Origin: Bacteroidota bacterium | GTDB lineage: Bacteria; Bacteroidota; Bacteroidia; Bacteroidales; SZUA-534 | Assembly (NCBI GenBank): GCA_003250355.1 | Contig: QKGS01000049.1 | Coordinates: 1 to 53,148 of the forward strand | Reading direction: 5' to 3' | Length of the DNA stretch: 53,148 nt | Shown here: positions 9,316 through 17,674 of the stretch, one piece after another | Numbering within the stretch: the first letter of the stretch is position 1 | How the letters are laid out: each line of letters starts with the position of its first letter | Made by a program: the position numbers and the translations under genes | Notes under the pieces: model-generated | Seen by the model: the letters and a program-made list of their open reading frames with translations, nothing else | Told to the model about the DNA's origin: nothing | Database searches by the model: none

Positions 9316-9507
9316 TTAAGGCTGAAAGCCTGTCATGTAAAAGCACATGGTGGAGCCCTGTGGTATTGAACGAGTAAGGAAAATAAGCATGAAAGGCTGA
9401 CCTGTACTTTTTTAACAGGTCGCTCTTACAGAGCTGAAACTCTCAATGTTTATACTAACGCAGGGTTTGCACCCTACGCTTATACAGGCAAGCCTTTCAG
9501 GCTTTTA
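9316..9507. repeat. REP-like cluster of short palindromes
   Basis: Contains GGCTGAAAGCC (9320-9330), a CACATG...-type segment, GCTCTTACAGAGC (9422-9434), AGGGTTTGCACCCT (9463-9476) and GCCTTTCAGGC (9492-9502). Similar units recur in four other intergenic regions of this locus. The form, a short stem with a 1-4 nt loop and several units per gap, resembles REP elements mobilised in trans by RAYT/IS200-like proteins. No such protein is encoded in the window. Confidence 0.75.
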
Positions 9508-9565
9508 TTAACAAATGTGAAAGAGATGAAACAATAATTTAAAAACATAATAAAATAGAAGCAAT

Positions 9566-10588
9566 ATGAATACAGAGTTAACATCAATCGATCCGGCCAT
9601 AGTGCCCAAAAAGAGACTTTACAACGGTGCCCAAATGCCGGCAATAGGTTTGGGAACATTTGGTTCCGACCATATTACTCCCGAGCAGGTAGCCGAGGCA
9701 GTAAAGTATGCAGTAAAAATTGGCTATCGACATATCGACTGTGCATCGGTATATGGCAATGAAAAGCAAATAGGGAAAGCTATTAAAGAGCTTATTGCCG
9801 AGGGTGTAGTAACACGTAACGAACTGTGGATAACATCGAAGGTGTGGAACGATATGCACGGTGAAGGTAATGTTATAAAATCGTGTAAACAGTCGCTTGC
9901 CGATTTACAGTTAGATTATCTTGACCTTTACCTTGTACACTGGCCATTTCCTAACTACCATGCCCCCGGTTGCGATGGCGATTCTCGTAACCCCGACTCT
10001 ATCCCATACAGCCACAAAAGTTATATGACAGCATGGCGACAAATGGAACAGCTGTGTAAAGAGGGACTGGTAAAAAACATTGGTACATCGAACATGACTA
10101 TACCTAAGTTTGAACTACTGCTCAATGATGCAGAAATACTACCCGCAGTAAATGAGATGGAGATGCACCCTCACTTTCAGCAACATGAACTATTCGATTA
10201 TTGCTTAAGCAAAAATATTCAGCCGATAGGGTTCTCTCCTATTGGTTCACCGGCACGCCCCGAACGCGATAAAACAGCCGATGATACTGTTGATATTGAA
10301 GACCCGGCAATAGTAGCGGCTGCCAACAGACTTGGAGTACACCCGGCAGTGGTATGTATAAAGTGGGCTGTTCAAAACGGACAAGTTCCTATTCCGTTCT
10401 CATCGAATCCGCGCAATATTTTGGGTAACCTAAAGGCTGTTACCGAAAACCCACTAACCGATAACGAAATGGAAGCAATAAAAAAGAACGACAAAAACTG
10501 TCGCCTGATTAAAGGACAAGTTTTCCTTTGGGAAGGAGCCAACAGCTGGGAAGATTTGTGGGACTTAAATGGGGTAATTACTAAATAG
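9566..10588 (+). CDS. Aldo/keto reductase
   Basis: 340 residues with the complete AKR catalytic tetrad: Asp58 and Tyr63 (IDCASVYGNE), Lys92 (ITSKVWND) and His125 (LVHWPFP). The NADPH-binding C-terminal motif is IPFSSNPRNILGNL. The family reduces aldehydes, aldoses and ketoses, or in some members oxidises aldoses such as L-galactose. Here it follows the FucU and FucP genes and precedes a GH29 enzyme and a zinc MDR dehydrogenase. A reductase plus dehydrogenase pair could convert an aldose through an alditol to a ketose, but this is inference. A glycine/aspartate-rich stretch at about residues 133-145 (GCDGDSRNPDS) is longer than in many bacterial AKRs. Confidence 0.9.
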   Translation: MNTELTSIDPAIVPKKRLYNGAQMPAIGLGTFGSDHITPEQVAEAVKYAVKIGYRHIDCASVYGNEKQIGKAIKELIAEGVVTRNELWITSKVWNDMHGEGNVIKSCKQSLADLQLDYLDLYLVHWPFPNYHAPGCDGDSRNPDSIPYSHKSYMTAWRQMEQLCKEGLVKNIGTSNMTIPKFELLLNDAEILPAVNEMEMHPHFQQHELFDYCLSKNIQPIGFSPIGSPARPERDKTADDTVDIEDPAIVAAANRLGVHPAVVCIKWAVQNGQVPIPFSSNPRNILGNLKAVTENPLTDNEMEAIKKNDKNCRLIKGQVFLWEGANSWEDLWDLNGVITK

Positions 10589-10590
10589 AT

Positions 10591-10670
10591 ATGAGTACAG
10601 AGATATGAGTACAGAGATATGAGTACAGAGATATGAGTACAGAGATATGAGTACAGAGATATGAGTACTT
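10591..10670. repeat. 14-bp tandem repeat (two heptamers per unit)
   Basis: ATGAGTACAGAGAT is repeated five times exactly (10591-10660), followed by a partial unit. The 14-mer splits into two related heptamers, AGTACAG and AGATATG, and so belongs to the heptad family seen elsewhere. It begins two bases after the reductase stop codon. Confidence 0.95.
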
Positions 10671-10687
10671 GCTTAAACAAGAGGCGT

Positions 10688-10745
10688 CTCACTACTCACT
10701 ACTCACTACTCACTACTCACTACTCACTACTCACTACTCACTACT
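10688..10745. repeat. Heptanucleotide array ACTACTC, inverted relative to 7347-7413
   Basis: About eight perfect copies of ACTACTC run up to 15 nt before the start of the first GH29 gene. ACTACTC is the exact reverse complement of GAGTAGT, the unit of the array upstream of fucU. The two arrays therefore form long inverted repeats around the fucU-fucP-reductase segment. Confidence 0.95.
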
Positions 10746-10759
10746 AAAAAATAAAACAG

Positions 10760-12319
10760 ATGAGAATAAATTTAGCCGCTTTGGCAGTTGTAATTTTATT
10801 AGTATTTACAAGCTGTCAACACAGTTCAGTACCCAAGTTTGAAGAGAACTGGGAGTCATTATCGAAAATTAACAAAGAACCCGAATGGTTTAAAGATTCC
10901 AAATTGGGAATATATTTTACATGGGGGCCATATACCGTGCCCGCATATCAATCGGAGTGGTATCCGCGGTGGATGTACATGAGTTCGCAAGATACAAGTT
11001 GGACAGAAGATGCCTGGCGATTCCCCGGTTCCAAAGGTTGGGGATGGAGTATTTACGAGCATCATGTAAAAACTTATGGCGACCCTAGTGTATTTGGCTA
11101 TCACGATTTTATACCAATGTTTAAAGCCGAAAAGTTTGACCCATCAGCCTGGGCCGATTTATTTGTAAAAGCCGGGGCAAAATTCGCCGGCCCTTGTGCA
11201 CAACATCACGATGGTTTTGCAATGTGGGCTAGCAAGGTAAACCCTTGGAACGCAAAAGATAAAGGTCCCAAACGCGATTTGCTGGGCGATTTATTTACCG
11301 AATTTAAAAAACGCAACTTAAAAACAATTGCAACCTTTCATCATGCGCGTAATATGCAACGATACGCTACCGACACCGCAAACCGGGGCGGCTGGGATTC
11401 GCACTTTCCGTATCACCCCAAATATGCCACTTCGAGTACCGATGACACACTGAAATATTTATATGGCAATATTCCGGCCAACGAGTTTTACAATTACTGG
11501 TACGAACAGGTGAATGAAGTGATACAAAACTATGCTCCCGATATGTTGTGGTACGATAACTGGATGGATTTTATTCCCGAAAGCTATGTGCAAAAAATGG
11601 TAGCAATGCACTTTAATACGGCTCTAAGCCGTGGTCAGGAACCTGTGGTTATATATAAGAAAAACGATTTGCCCCGAAATGTAGGGGTATTGGATTTAGA
11701 ACAATCGGGAATGCGCGAAATGTCGGCCGACTATTGGATGACCGATATTACCCTGAGTTTTGCAAGTTGGTCGTATGTTGAAGGACAAACCTACAAACCG
11801 GTTGATATGCTGCTTCGTAACATGATTGATGTATGGAGCAAAAAAGGGATTGTATTGCTTAATGTATGCCCGCGTGCCGATGGTATTATTAACGATGAAC
11901 AGCAAAAAGTATTGACACAGCTTGGCGCATGGTTAACAAAATACGGCGAAGCAGTATACGGAACACGCGCACATTCAATATTTGGATACGGTGCAGCAAA
12001 AATTGAGTCCGGTTTCGAGGGTATTGGTCAGTCGGCAACCCAACAGTATTCGGCTACCGACATTAGATTTACTCGCTCAAAAGATGATAAAACACTTTAT
12101 GTGTTCTTTTTAGGAATGCCAAAACCAAATGCTGAAGTAGCGGTAGAAAATGTATTTAAACTAGTGTATGAAAAGATAAAGAAAATAAGTGTACTAGGAA
12201 CCGGAACTCAACTAGCATGGCATATTGAGGAGCATGTAGAAAGAGAGGTGGTAATATCAACCCCCGATGCATCGGAAATGAATGAAATTGCTACGGTGTT
12301 TAAAATTGAGTTTGAATAG
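10760..12319 (+). CDS. GH29 alpha-L-fucosidase-family lipoprotein (variant active site)
   Basis: A 519-residue lipoprotein with a lipobox Cys19 (FTSC). The GH29 fold is shown by EWFKDSKLGIYF, EWYPRWMY, GYHDFIPMF, QHHDGFAMW (His149, His150) and LWYDNW, where Asp266 is the expected nucleophile. GH29 enzymes release terminal alpha-L-fucose with retention; some accept L-galactose. Unusually, the HWG motif that binds fucose in this family reads TWG here (Thr54 replaces His), which suggests a changed sugar pocket. It is followed closely by the zinc dehydrogenase gene. Of the four GH29 paralogues it is most like the one at 26612. Confidence 0.85.
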   Translation: MRINLAALAVVILLVFTSCQHSSVPKFEENWESLSKINKEPEWFKDSKLGIYFTWGPYTVPAYQSEWYPRWMYMSSQDTSWTEDAWRFPGSKGWGWSIYEHHVKTYGDPSVFGYHDFIPMFKAEKFDPSAWADLFVKAGAKFAGPCAQHHDGFAMWASKVNPWNAKDKGPKRDLLGDLFTEFKKRNLKTIATFHHARNMQRYATDTANRGGWDSHFPYHPKYATSSTDDTLKYLYGNIPANEFYNYWYEQVNEVIQNYAPDMLWYDNWMDFIPESYVQKMVAMHFNTALSRGQEPVVIYKKNDLPRNVGVLDLEQSGMREMSADYWMTDITLSFASWSYVEGQTYKPVDMLLRNMIDVWSKKGIVLLNVCPRADGIINDEQQKVLTQLGAWLTKYGEAVYGTRAHSIFGYGAAKIESGFEGIGQSATQQYSATDIRFTRSKDDKTLYVFFLGMPKPNAEVAVENVFKLVYEKIKKISVLGTGTQLAWHIEEHVEREVVISTPDASEMNEIATVFKIEFE

Positions 12320-12329
12320 AGTTAGTAAT

Positions 12330-12356
12330 TATCAAGTATCAAGTATCAAGTATCAA
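12330..12356. repeat. Heptanucleotide array TATCAAG
   Basis: Three perfect TATCAAG units and a fourth TATCAAT lie between the GH29 stop codon and the dehydrogenase ATG at 12367. The reverse-complement unit occurs at 46830-46850. Confidence 0.9.
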
Positions 12357-12366
12357 TTAAAAAAAT

Positions 12367-13443
12367 ATGGCACAGTTAGAGACAAAAATGATGGCTGCTT
12401 TCCTACCCGGAAACAGCACAGTACAGATGAAAGAAGTAGATATACCAACTCCGGGACCGGGGCAGGTACTGGTACGCACAAAATCGTCGACCATTTGCGG
12501 AAGCGATATACGTGCAATATACCGCGAGCATTTGGGCAAAGGGCCCGAGGCATATCAAAATAAGGTAGCCGGACACGAACCATGCGGACAGATTGTAAAA
12601 TGCGGTTCGGGAATGAAGCGCTTTAAAGAAGGCGACCGTGTTATACTTTACCATATATCGGGTTGCGGAGTATGTAACGACTGCCGACGCGGATATATGA
12701 TATCGTGTTCATCGCCACAGCGTGCAGCTTATGGCTGGCAACGCGACGGCGGTATGGCTCCGTATATACTTGCCGATGAGAAAGATTGCGTACTGCTCCC
12801 CAACGAGCTTACATATACCGATGGTGCACAGGTAGCCTGCGGTTTTGGAACCGTATACGAGGGGTTAGAAAAAGTGGGTATATCGGGCAACGATGCGGTA
12901 CTTGTTGTAGGCTTGGGACCGGTTGGTTTGGCTGCTCTTATGCTTTGTAAGGCATTAGGTGCCAACAAGCTTGTAGGAGTTGATACAGTACAGGAACGTT
13001 GCGATATAGCAAAAGAACTGGGCTTAGCCGATGAGGTATTTGTTTCAGGTACCGATACTTTAAACAAGGTGAAAGCTTGTACTTACGAAGGCAAAGGGTT
13101 TGAGAAAACTATCGACTGTTCGGGTCATACTCTTGGGCGTCAGCTTGCAATACGTGCTACCCGCCAATGGGGTAAAAACGTTATGATTGGCGAAGGAGGA
13201 ACTTGCGAATTTAACCCAAGCCCCGATATTATTCACGACCAAATATCTATCCACGGTTCGTGGGTAACTAATATTTGGCGAATGGAAGAACTTGTAGAAA
13301 GGCTTGTACGTTGGGGCATACACCCCGAAGATTTGGTAACACACCGTTTTGAACTTAAAGATGTAAGCAAAGCTTATGAGCTAATGGATGGCGGTAAATG
13401 CGGTAAGGTTGCCGTAGTGTTCGACGAAGAGGTTAAAAAGTAA
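12367..13443 (+). CDS. Zinc-dependent medium-chain dehydrogenase (threonine/sorbitol dehydrogenase-like)
   Basis: 358 residues. The catalytic zinc ligands are Cys44 (TICGSD) and His70-Glu71 (AGHEPCG). The structural zinc lobe has Cys100, Cys103, Cys106 and Cys114 in the spacing C-x2-C-x2-C-x7-C. A GLGPVG nucleotide-binding motif follows. Members of this MDR group oxidise secondary alcohols of polyols, sugar alcohols or L-threonine with NAD(P). Its place between a GH29 enzyme and an AllA-like cupin, and near an aldo-keto reductase, points to a sugar or alditol substrate, perhaps a reduced L-fucose or L-galactose derivative. The substrate is inferred only. Confidence 0.88.
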   Translation: MAQLETKMMAAFLPGNSTVQMKEVDIPTPGPGQVLVRTKSSTICGSDIRAIYREHLGKGPEAYQNKVAGHEPCGQIVKCGSGMKRFKEGDRVILYHISGCGVCNDCRRGYMISCSSPQRAAYGWQRDGGMAPYILADEKDCVLLPNELTYTDGAQVACGFGTVYEGLEKVGISGNDAVLVVGLGPVGLAALMLCKALGANKLVGVDTVQERCDIAKELGLADEVFVSGTDTLNKVKACTYEGKGFEKTIDCSGHTLGRQLAIRATRQWGKNVMIGEGGTCEFNPSPDIIHDQISIHGSWVTNIWRMEELVERLVRWGIHPEDLVTHRFELKDVSKAYELMDGGKCGKVAVVFDEEVKK

Positions 13444-13505
13444 AAGATAAAAACCACTTGCTCTATACGAGTAATGCTACAATAACATTGTTATATAAAA
13501 AAAAG

Positions 13506-13550
13506 GAATACCGGCTTCTGATAATTATCTGAATTGCCGGTTTCTTTTTT
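13506..13550 (+). terminator. Rho-independent terminator after the zinc dehydrogenase
   Basis: ACCGGC (13510-13515) pairs with GCCGGT (13536-13541) and is followed by TTCTTTTTT. It lies 66 nt after the dehydrogenase stop codon and suggests the end of a transcript there. Confidence 0.75.
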
Positions 13551-13587
13551 ACAATTAACCGTTATTCTGCTTCAATATAATCGAAAT

Positions 13588-13617
13588 TGTATCCTAAAAC
13601 TTGCATCTTAAAACTTA
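13588..13617. repeat. Short heptad-period repeat before the cupin gene
   Basis: Reads as GTATCCT AAAACTT GCATCTT AAAACTT: two 14-nt units built of heptamers. It ends six bases before the ATG at 13624. The copy number is low, so this is a weaker member of the heptad family. Confidence 0.55.
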
Positions 13618-13623
13618 ATAAAA

Positions 13624-14127
13624 ATGAAAAAAATAAAAGTAGAACAGCTATCACTTGAAGCATACAAACCATTTGGGAGTTTTGCAAACTTAATTAACCC
13701 TACCGATGATAAACTGGGTACTCCGCCTGTTGAATTTTTCAGAGACCAGCTCCAAATTGATGTATCGCCGGCTAACAGTTGGAGTTACTCGTGTTGCAGG
13801 GTTGAACAACGCCCCTTGGTTATTGATATTTTGGAGTACCATTCGGCCTGTGGCGAAGTAGTATTACCGCTTGATAATGATATTCTGTTACAAGTAGGGC
13901 CTGCTACTGCAAATAAAAATAATATACCGCTTGACAAAATGAGAGTATTTTATGTACCCAAAGGGACAGCCATAACAATAAAACCCGGCGTATGGCATTG
14001 GGGGCCATTTAGTAGTAACAATAAGCCGGCAAATATTCTAATAAACCTGCCCGAGCGTACTTATGCCAATGATTGTGTGGTAGTTGAGTTAGTAGAAACA
14101 GACTATATAGGTATTGATTACAAGTAA
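13624..14127 (+). CDS. AllA-like (ureidoglycolate lyase family) cupin protein
   Basis: A 167-residue cytoplasmic cupin resembling the ureidoglycolate lyase family (PF04115 type), with the early motif YKPFGSF, the central SCCRVEQRP and EYH segments, and the later FYVPKGTAITIKPGVWHWGPF block typical of that fold. AllA acts on ureidoglycolate in allantoin breakdown, but no purine or allantoin genes are present here. The neighbours are sugar genes, so a role on a hydroxy acid, lactone or sugar-derived intermediate is more likely. It follows a terminator and lies 231 nt before the second GH86-like gene. The reaction is unknown. Confidence 0.7.
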   Translation: MKKIKVEQLSLEAYKPFGSFANLINPTDDKLGTPPVEFFRDQLQIDVSPANSWSYSCCRVEQRPLVIDILEYHSACGEVVLPLDNDILLQVGPATANKNNIPLDKMRVFYVPKGTAITIKPGVWHWGPFSSNNKPANILINLPERTYANDCVVVELVETDYIGIDYK

Positions 14128-14290
14128 TCAGTACTAATAGGCGGTTCGGTTCTATATTTATCTTTATTGAAACAACAAACATGCCTCTAATTTGTAAATT
14201 ACTAAAAATAAGCAACATAAAAAGCCTTAATGTTGCAAACACCACCCTTTCTTGTATCAAATAACAATTATTATATAGCAATGTTGTCTA

Positions 14291-14298
14291 TAATTTTG
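14291..14298 (+). promoter_or_regulatory. -7 promoter element of the second GH86-like gene
   Basis: TAATTTTG matches TAnnTTTG exactly and lies 60 nt upstream of the ATG at 14359. A matching -33 TTG at the usual spacing is not obvious, so dependence on an activator is possible. Confidence 0.5.
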
Positions 14299-14358
14299 TA
14301 CCAAATCTTGTTGATATTTCAATTATAAAAGGGTGATTTTAAAACTAATATTTTAATT

Positions 14359-17300
14359 ATGAGAACACGATTATTTTTTTCCTGTTTAGCTTTAGTATAT
14401 GCAGGAATTATAAACGGACAAACAGTCGACATTGATGTTAATCTTAACATTAACCACAAGGTAGATACAATTACAACTTTTGATAGGAATAAATTTGTTG
14501 TAATGCACGGCGATGTTATAGAACCCGAATGGGGAAATTACGGAGGAACAAATGCAATAGCCGATGTTAGAAACGATTTTTTGAATGGCTACGATGTTTA
14601 TTTGGGACGCAACAGTGGTCCGGCAACAAATGCTATAACAAATGCAACTCAAAACCCTTCAAAACCGGGATATGCTTTAGAGAGCAGTATTCAGTCGTTA
14701 GGTAATTCATATAAGAGCTATTACGGAGCCGATGATAAAGTATTTGCTGCCAGAAATAATATAGTTGCAGTAGCTCAAATTACCACATGGCCATTTAATA
14801 ATAAAAATTATACAAAGTTTATATATTCACAAACCAACACCCCCTCAGAGCCATTTGGAACAGCAACAGGTGAGGCTTTAAGCGACTATTTAACCTACTA
14901 CTACGGAGGTAGTGGCCAGCCCAAACCCGAGTATTTTGAAATAATAAATGAACCTCTCTACGATTTAATAATCAAGCACCCTAATGAGAGCGATCCTGAA
15001 ACAGTATTCAAATATCACAGAACAGTAGCGCAGATATTAAAAAAAGACCACCCCGATGTAAAATTAGGAGGTTACTGTGTAGCATTCCCTAACTTCGATG
15101 AAAATAATTTTAAACGCTGGGAAGAACGTTGGAGAATGTTTGTTGATACTGCCGGTAATTATATGGACTTTTGGTCAATTCACCTTTACGATTTTCCGGC
15201 TGCCGGAGGTAAACAACAATACCGAAAAGGGAGTAATATGGAAGCAACATTCGATATGCTCGACCATTATAGTACTCTTAAACTGGGACACACTAACCCG
15301 TATGTTGTTTCTGAATTCGGCGCATCGGTTCACGACTATCAGGGAGCATGGAGCCCTTACCGCGACTGGTTACATATGAAATCAGTTAACTCCATGATGA
15401 TGCAGTTCATGGAGCGCCCTAATATGATAGGCAAAGCTGTAAATTTCCTAATTGCCAAAGCTACCTGGGGTACTACAGATGTTAACAATACCTACCCTCA
15501 CCGATTATTGCGTATGGAAAATGAACCTGCCTCGCTTACAGGCAATTGGATATATTCCGATATGGTTAAAACCTATCAGCTGTGGCAAGATGTAAACGGC
15601 AAAAGAGTTGATTCTTACTCATCAGACATTGATGTTATGGTAGACGCTTATGTTCAGGGAAATAAAGCTTATGTTATATTAAACAGCTTAGAACTGGAAA
15701 ATGAAAAAACCATAAATATTAACATAAAAGAGAGCACCGGAATAACACCTTCTTCGCTTTTAGTTCGTAATATGTATCTCGACGAATCGAATGCCGTAAA
15801 AGATCAAAATGCCACAATACTATCTGCTGATAATTATTCCGGTAATATTCCAACACAGTTTACACTTAAGCCCGAAGCTACAATTATTTTACAGTACACT
15901 TTATCGGGCACCGTACCGGTAGGTGAAGTTTTAACTGAAACAAAATATTTTGCCGACGACTATTATAAAGCAATTACAGCAGGTACCGAATATACATTTA
16001 ATGTAAATGGAGTAACACAAGGTGCTACATATAATGAAACTGTTTTACGTATTGGTATTGGTCGCGGACATTTACTATCGAAAAAACCGTCTATAACTAT
16101 CAATGGCTATGAAATAACTGTACCCGATAATTACAGAGGCGATAACCAAAAAGACAGACCTGTATATTTTGGAGTGCTTGAAATACCTGTTCCCGCCAGT
16201 ATTATTGCTCCCGACAATATTGTAAAAGTAACGTTCCCCGACGATGGTGGATACATAAGCAGTATAGCGCTGCAAGAGTATAATTTTTCGGCGAAACCAT
16301 TCAGAAGCAATGCTGTATCAGAGGTTAATATTTATCCGTCATCATTAAGTTTAGGTATTGGTCAAAACAGAGTATTAACTGCAATTATTACTCCTGAAAA
16401 TGCAGCTGACAAACGAGTAACATGGAGTTCTGACAATGCCGGTGTTTCGGTTAGCGCCGACGGTGTTATTACCGGCGTGTCGGTTGGCAGTGCTGTAATT
16501 ACCGCAACATCGGTTACCGATGGTAGTATACAAGCAACTTGTAATGTAACCGTAGAAACTTCAAGAGTACCTGTATTGGTAGATACAATTATTGTAACTC
16601 CGGCTAATGCTGACATTATTGAAACAAAAACTCTGCAACTGAGCTATAAAATTCTTCCGGTCGATGCCGACGATAAAACTATTTCATGGTCTGCCTCAAA
16701 CAGTAACGCAACCGTAGTTGACGGATTAGTAACAGCTGTAACCAATGGCAGTGTAAATATTAATGTATTAGGAACTAATGGAAAAGTTGGAACAAGCTCT
16801 TTAAATATTATCGACCGTATACCCGGTTCTATTGTGTTGAAAAACGAAAGTGCTTACTCTCAAATTCAAGTAGGTACAAGCTTAACTATTGAGTGTAACT
16901 ACACTACATCAACAGGCGTTACTGTTTCTAATATCCGCTATTCGCTAGAGCTTGTTGATGCCGATAGTAATTTATTGAAACTGTTCAATGGCTACGATAA
17001 TACTGCAATTGAAACTACAAGCGGAACATCTGCCACAACTCTAAGTACCAGAAGAGCCGTAGCTTCGTCAGAACTACCCGAAGGACAGTATTATGTTTTA
17101 AATGTATCTATGACAGAGTCGGACGGTAATGTAGTTATTAAAAGCATAAGAACTACTGTTGCCGATTATACTAGTGTATTGGAAAATATTGCTTCATCAG
17201 TATTTATATATCCAAACCCGGCCAACAATTTTGTAAATATAAGCGGGTTAACCAATGGAGTTTACTCTGTTAATATTTGCAGTATGCAGGGAACAACTAT

Positions 17301-17424
17301 AATTAATACTGAACTCGATTATTCTTCAGAACAACAACTAAACATTTCAGATTTGCCTGAAGGCATATATACACTAAACATTTCGGGTAAAAACATCAAT
17401 AAAACAATTTTGTTGAAAAAATAA
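14359..17424 (+). CDS. GH86-like secreted endo-glycanase with Big2 repeats and T9SS sorting domain
   Basis: 1021 residues with a signal peptide ending near INGQ. The GH86-like catalytic domain (about 20-510) starts with VDIDVNLNINH and carries Glu198 in IINEPLYD (acid/base) and Glu319 in VVSEFGAS (nucleophile), as in agarases and porphyranases of clan GH-A. After it come the GH86-associated beta-sandwich (about 525-650), two Big2 domains (about 656-734 and 742-819), a roughly 115-residue module of unknown family (about 821-937) and a type A T9SS sorting domain (IYPNPANNFVNI, about 950-1021). There is no CBM6. The catalytic part is clearly closer to the paralogue at 30268 than to the one at 1708. 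It should be exported across both membranes and act on long-chain galactan; the linkage cut is not known. Confidence 0.83.
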   Translation: MRTRLFFSCLALVYAGIINGQTVDIDVNLNINHKVDTITTFDRNKFVVMHGDVIEPEWGNYGGTNAIADVRNDFLNGYDVYLGRNSGPATNAITNATQNPSKPGYALESSIQSLGNSYKSYYGADDKVFAARNNIVAVAQITTWPFNNKNYTKFIYSQTNTPSEPFGTATGEALSDYLTYYYGGSGQPKPEYFEIINEPLYDLIIKHPNESDPETVFKYHRTVAQILKKDHPDVKLGGYCVAFPNFDENNFKRWEERWRMFVDTAGNYMDFWSIHLYDFPAAGGKQQYRKGSNMEATFDMLDHYSTLKLGHTNPYVVSEFGASVHDYQGAWSPYRDWLHMKSVNSMMMQFMERPNMIGKAVNFLIAKATWGTTDVNNTYPHRLLRMENEPASLTGNWIYSDMVKTYQLWQDVNGKRVDSYSSDIDVMVDAYVQGNKAYVILNSLELENEKTININIKESTGITPSSLLVRNMYLDESNAVKDQNATILSADNYSGNIPTQFTLKPEATIILQYTLSGTVPVGEVLTETKYFADDYYKAITAGTEYTFNVNGVTQGATYNETVLRIGIGRGHLLSKKPSITINGYEITVPDNYRGDNQKDRPVYFGVLEIPVPASIIAPDNIVKVTFPDDGGYISSIALQEYNFSAKPFRSNAVSEVNIYPSSLSLGIGQNRVLTAIITPENAADKRVTWSSDNAGVSVSADGVITGVSVGSAVITATSVTDGSIQATCNVTVETSRVPVLVDTIIVTPANADIIETKTLQLSYKILPVDADDKTISWSASNSNATVVDGLVTAVTNGSVNINVLGTNGKVGTSSLNIIDRIPGSIVLKNESAYSQIQVGTSLTIECNYTTSTGVTVSNIRYSLELVDADSNLLKLFNGYDNTAIETTSGTSATTLSTRRAVASSELPEGQYYVLNVSMTESDGNVVIKSIRTTVADYTSVLENIASSVFIYPNPANNFVNISGLTNGVYSVNICSMQGTTIINTELDYSSEQQLNISDLPEGIYTLNISGKNINKTILLKK

Positions 17425-17467
17425 ATTCACTTCCCCACATAAGTAAATTTAATAGTTAGTAGTATTA

Positions 17468-17499
17468 GAGGGTGTCCAATTATGTGACACCCTCTTTTT
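17468..17499 (+). terminator. Rho-independent terminator after the second GH86-like gene
   Basis: GAGGGTGTC (17468-17476) pairs perfectly with GACACCCTC (17486-17494), followed by five T residues. Confidence 0.9.
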
Positions 17500-17525
17500 G
17501 TGCTTTTCGTGGTTGAAAAATTATT

Positions 17526-17541
17526 CTTTGGCTTGCCAAAG
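17526..17541. repeat. Palindrome CTTTGGCTTGCCAAAG in the intergenic region
   Basis: A 7-bp perfect stem with a 2-nt loop, followed by an A-rich stretch (GAAACTAAAAAAG). It looks like a dispersed repeat or a second terminator-like hairpin rather than a gene part. The remainder of 17500-17674 holds nothing recognisable. Confidence 0.5.
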
Positions 17542-17674
17542 AAACTAAAAAAGTTAAATGCGGTTGCTGTGCTAGCGTCAGGCAGGCTTGATACTAAAAA
17601 GCAATAATTGCAAATATCAGAATATCAATACGTTGCACAATTCCTTACATCGAACTCACATTATTACTTACAAC

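Noticed and set aside
12282-12583. Small genes overlapping the start of the zinc dehydrogenase on both strands
   Set aside because: They lie in shadow frames of a strongly conserved gene and the heptamer array, with low-complexity translations.
13624-14127. True ureidoglycolate lyase of an allantoin pathway
   Set aside because: No allantoin, allantoate or ureidoglycine genes are present; the neighbours are all sugar genes.
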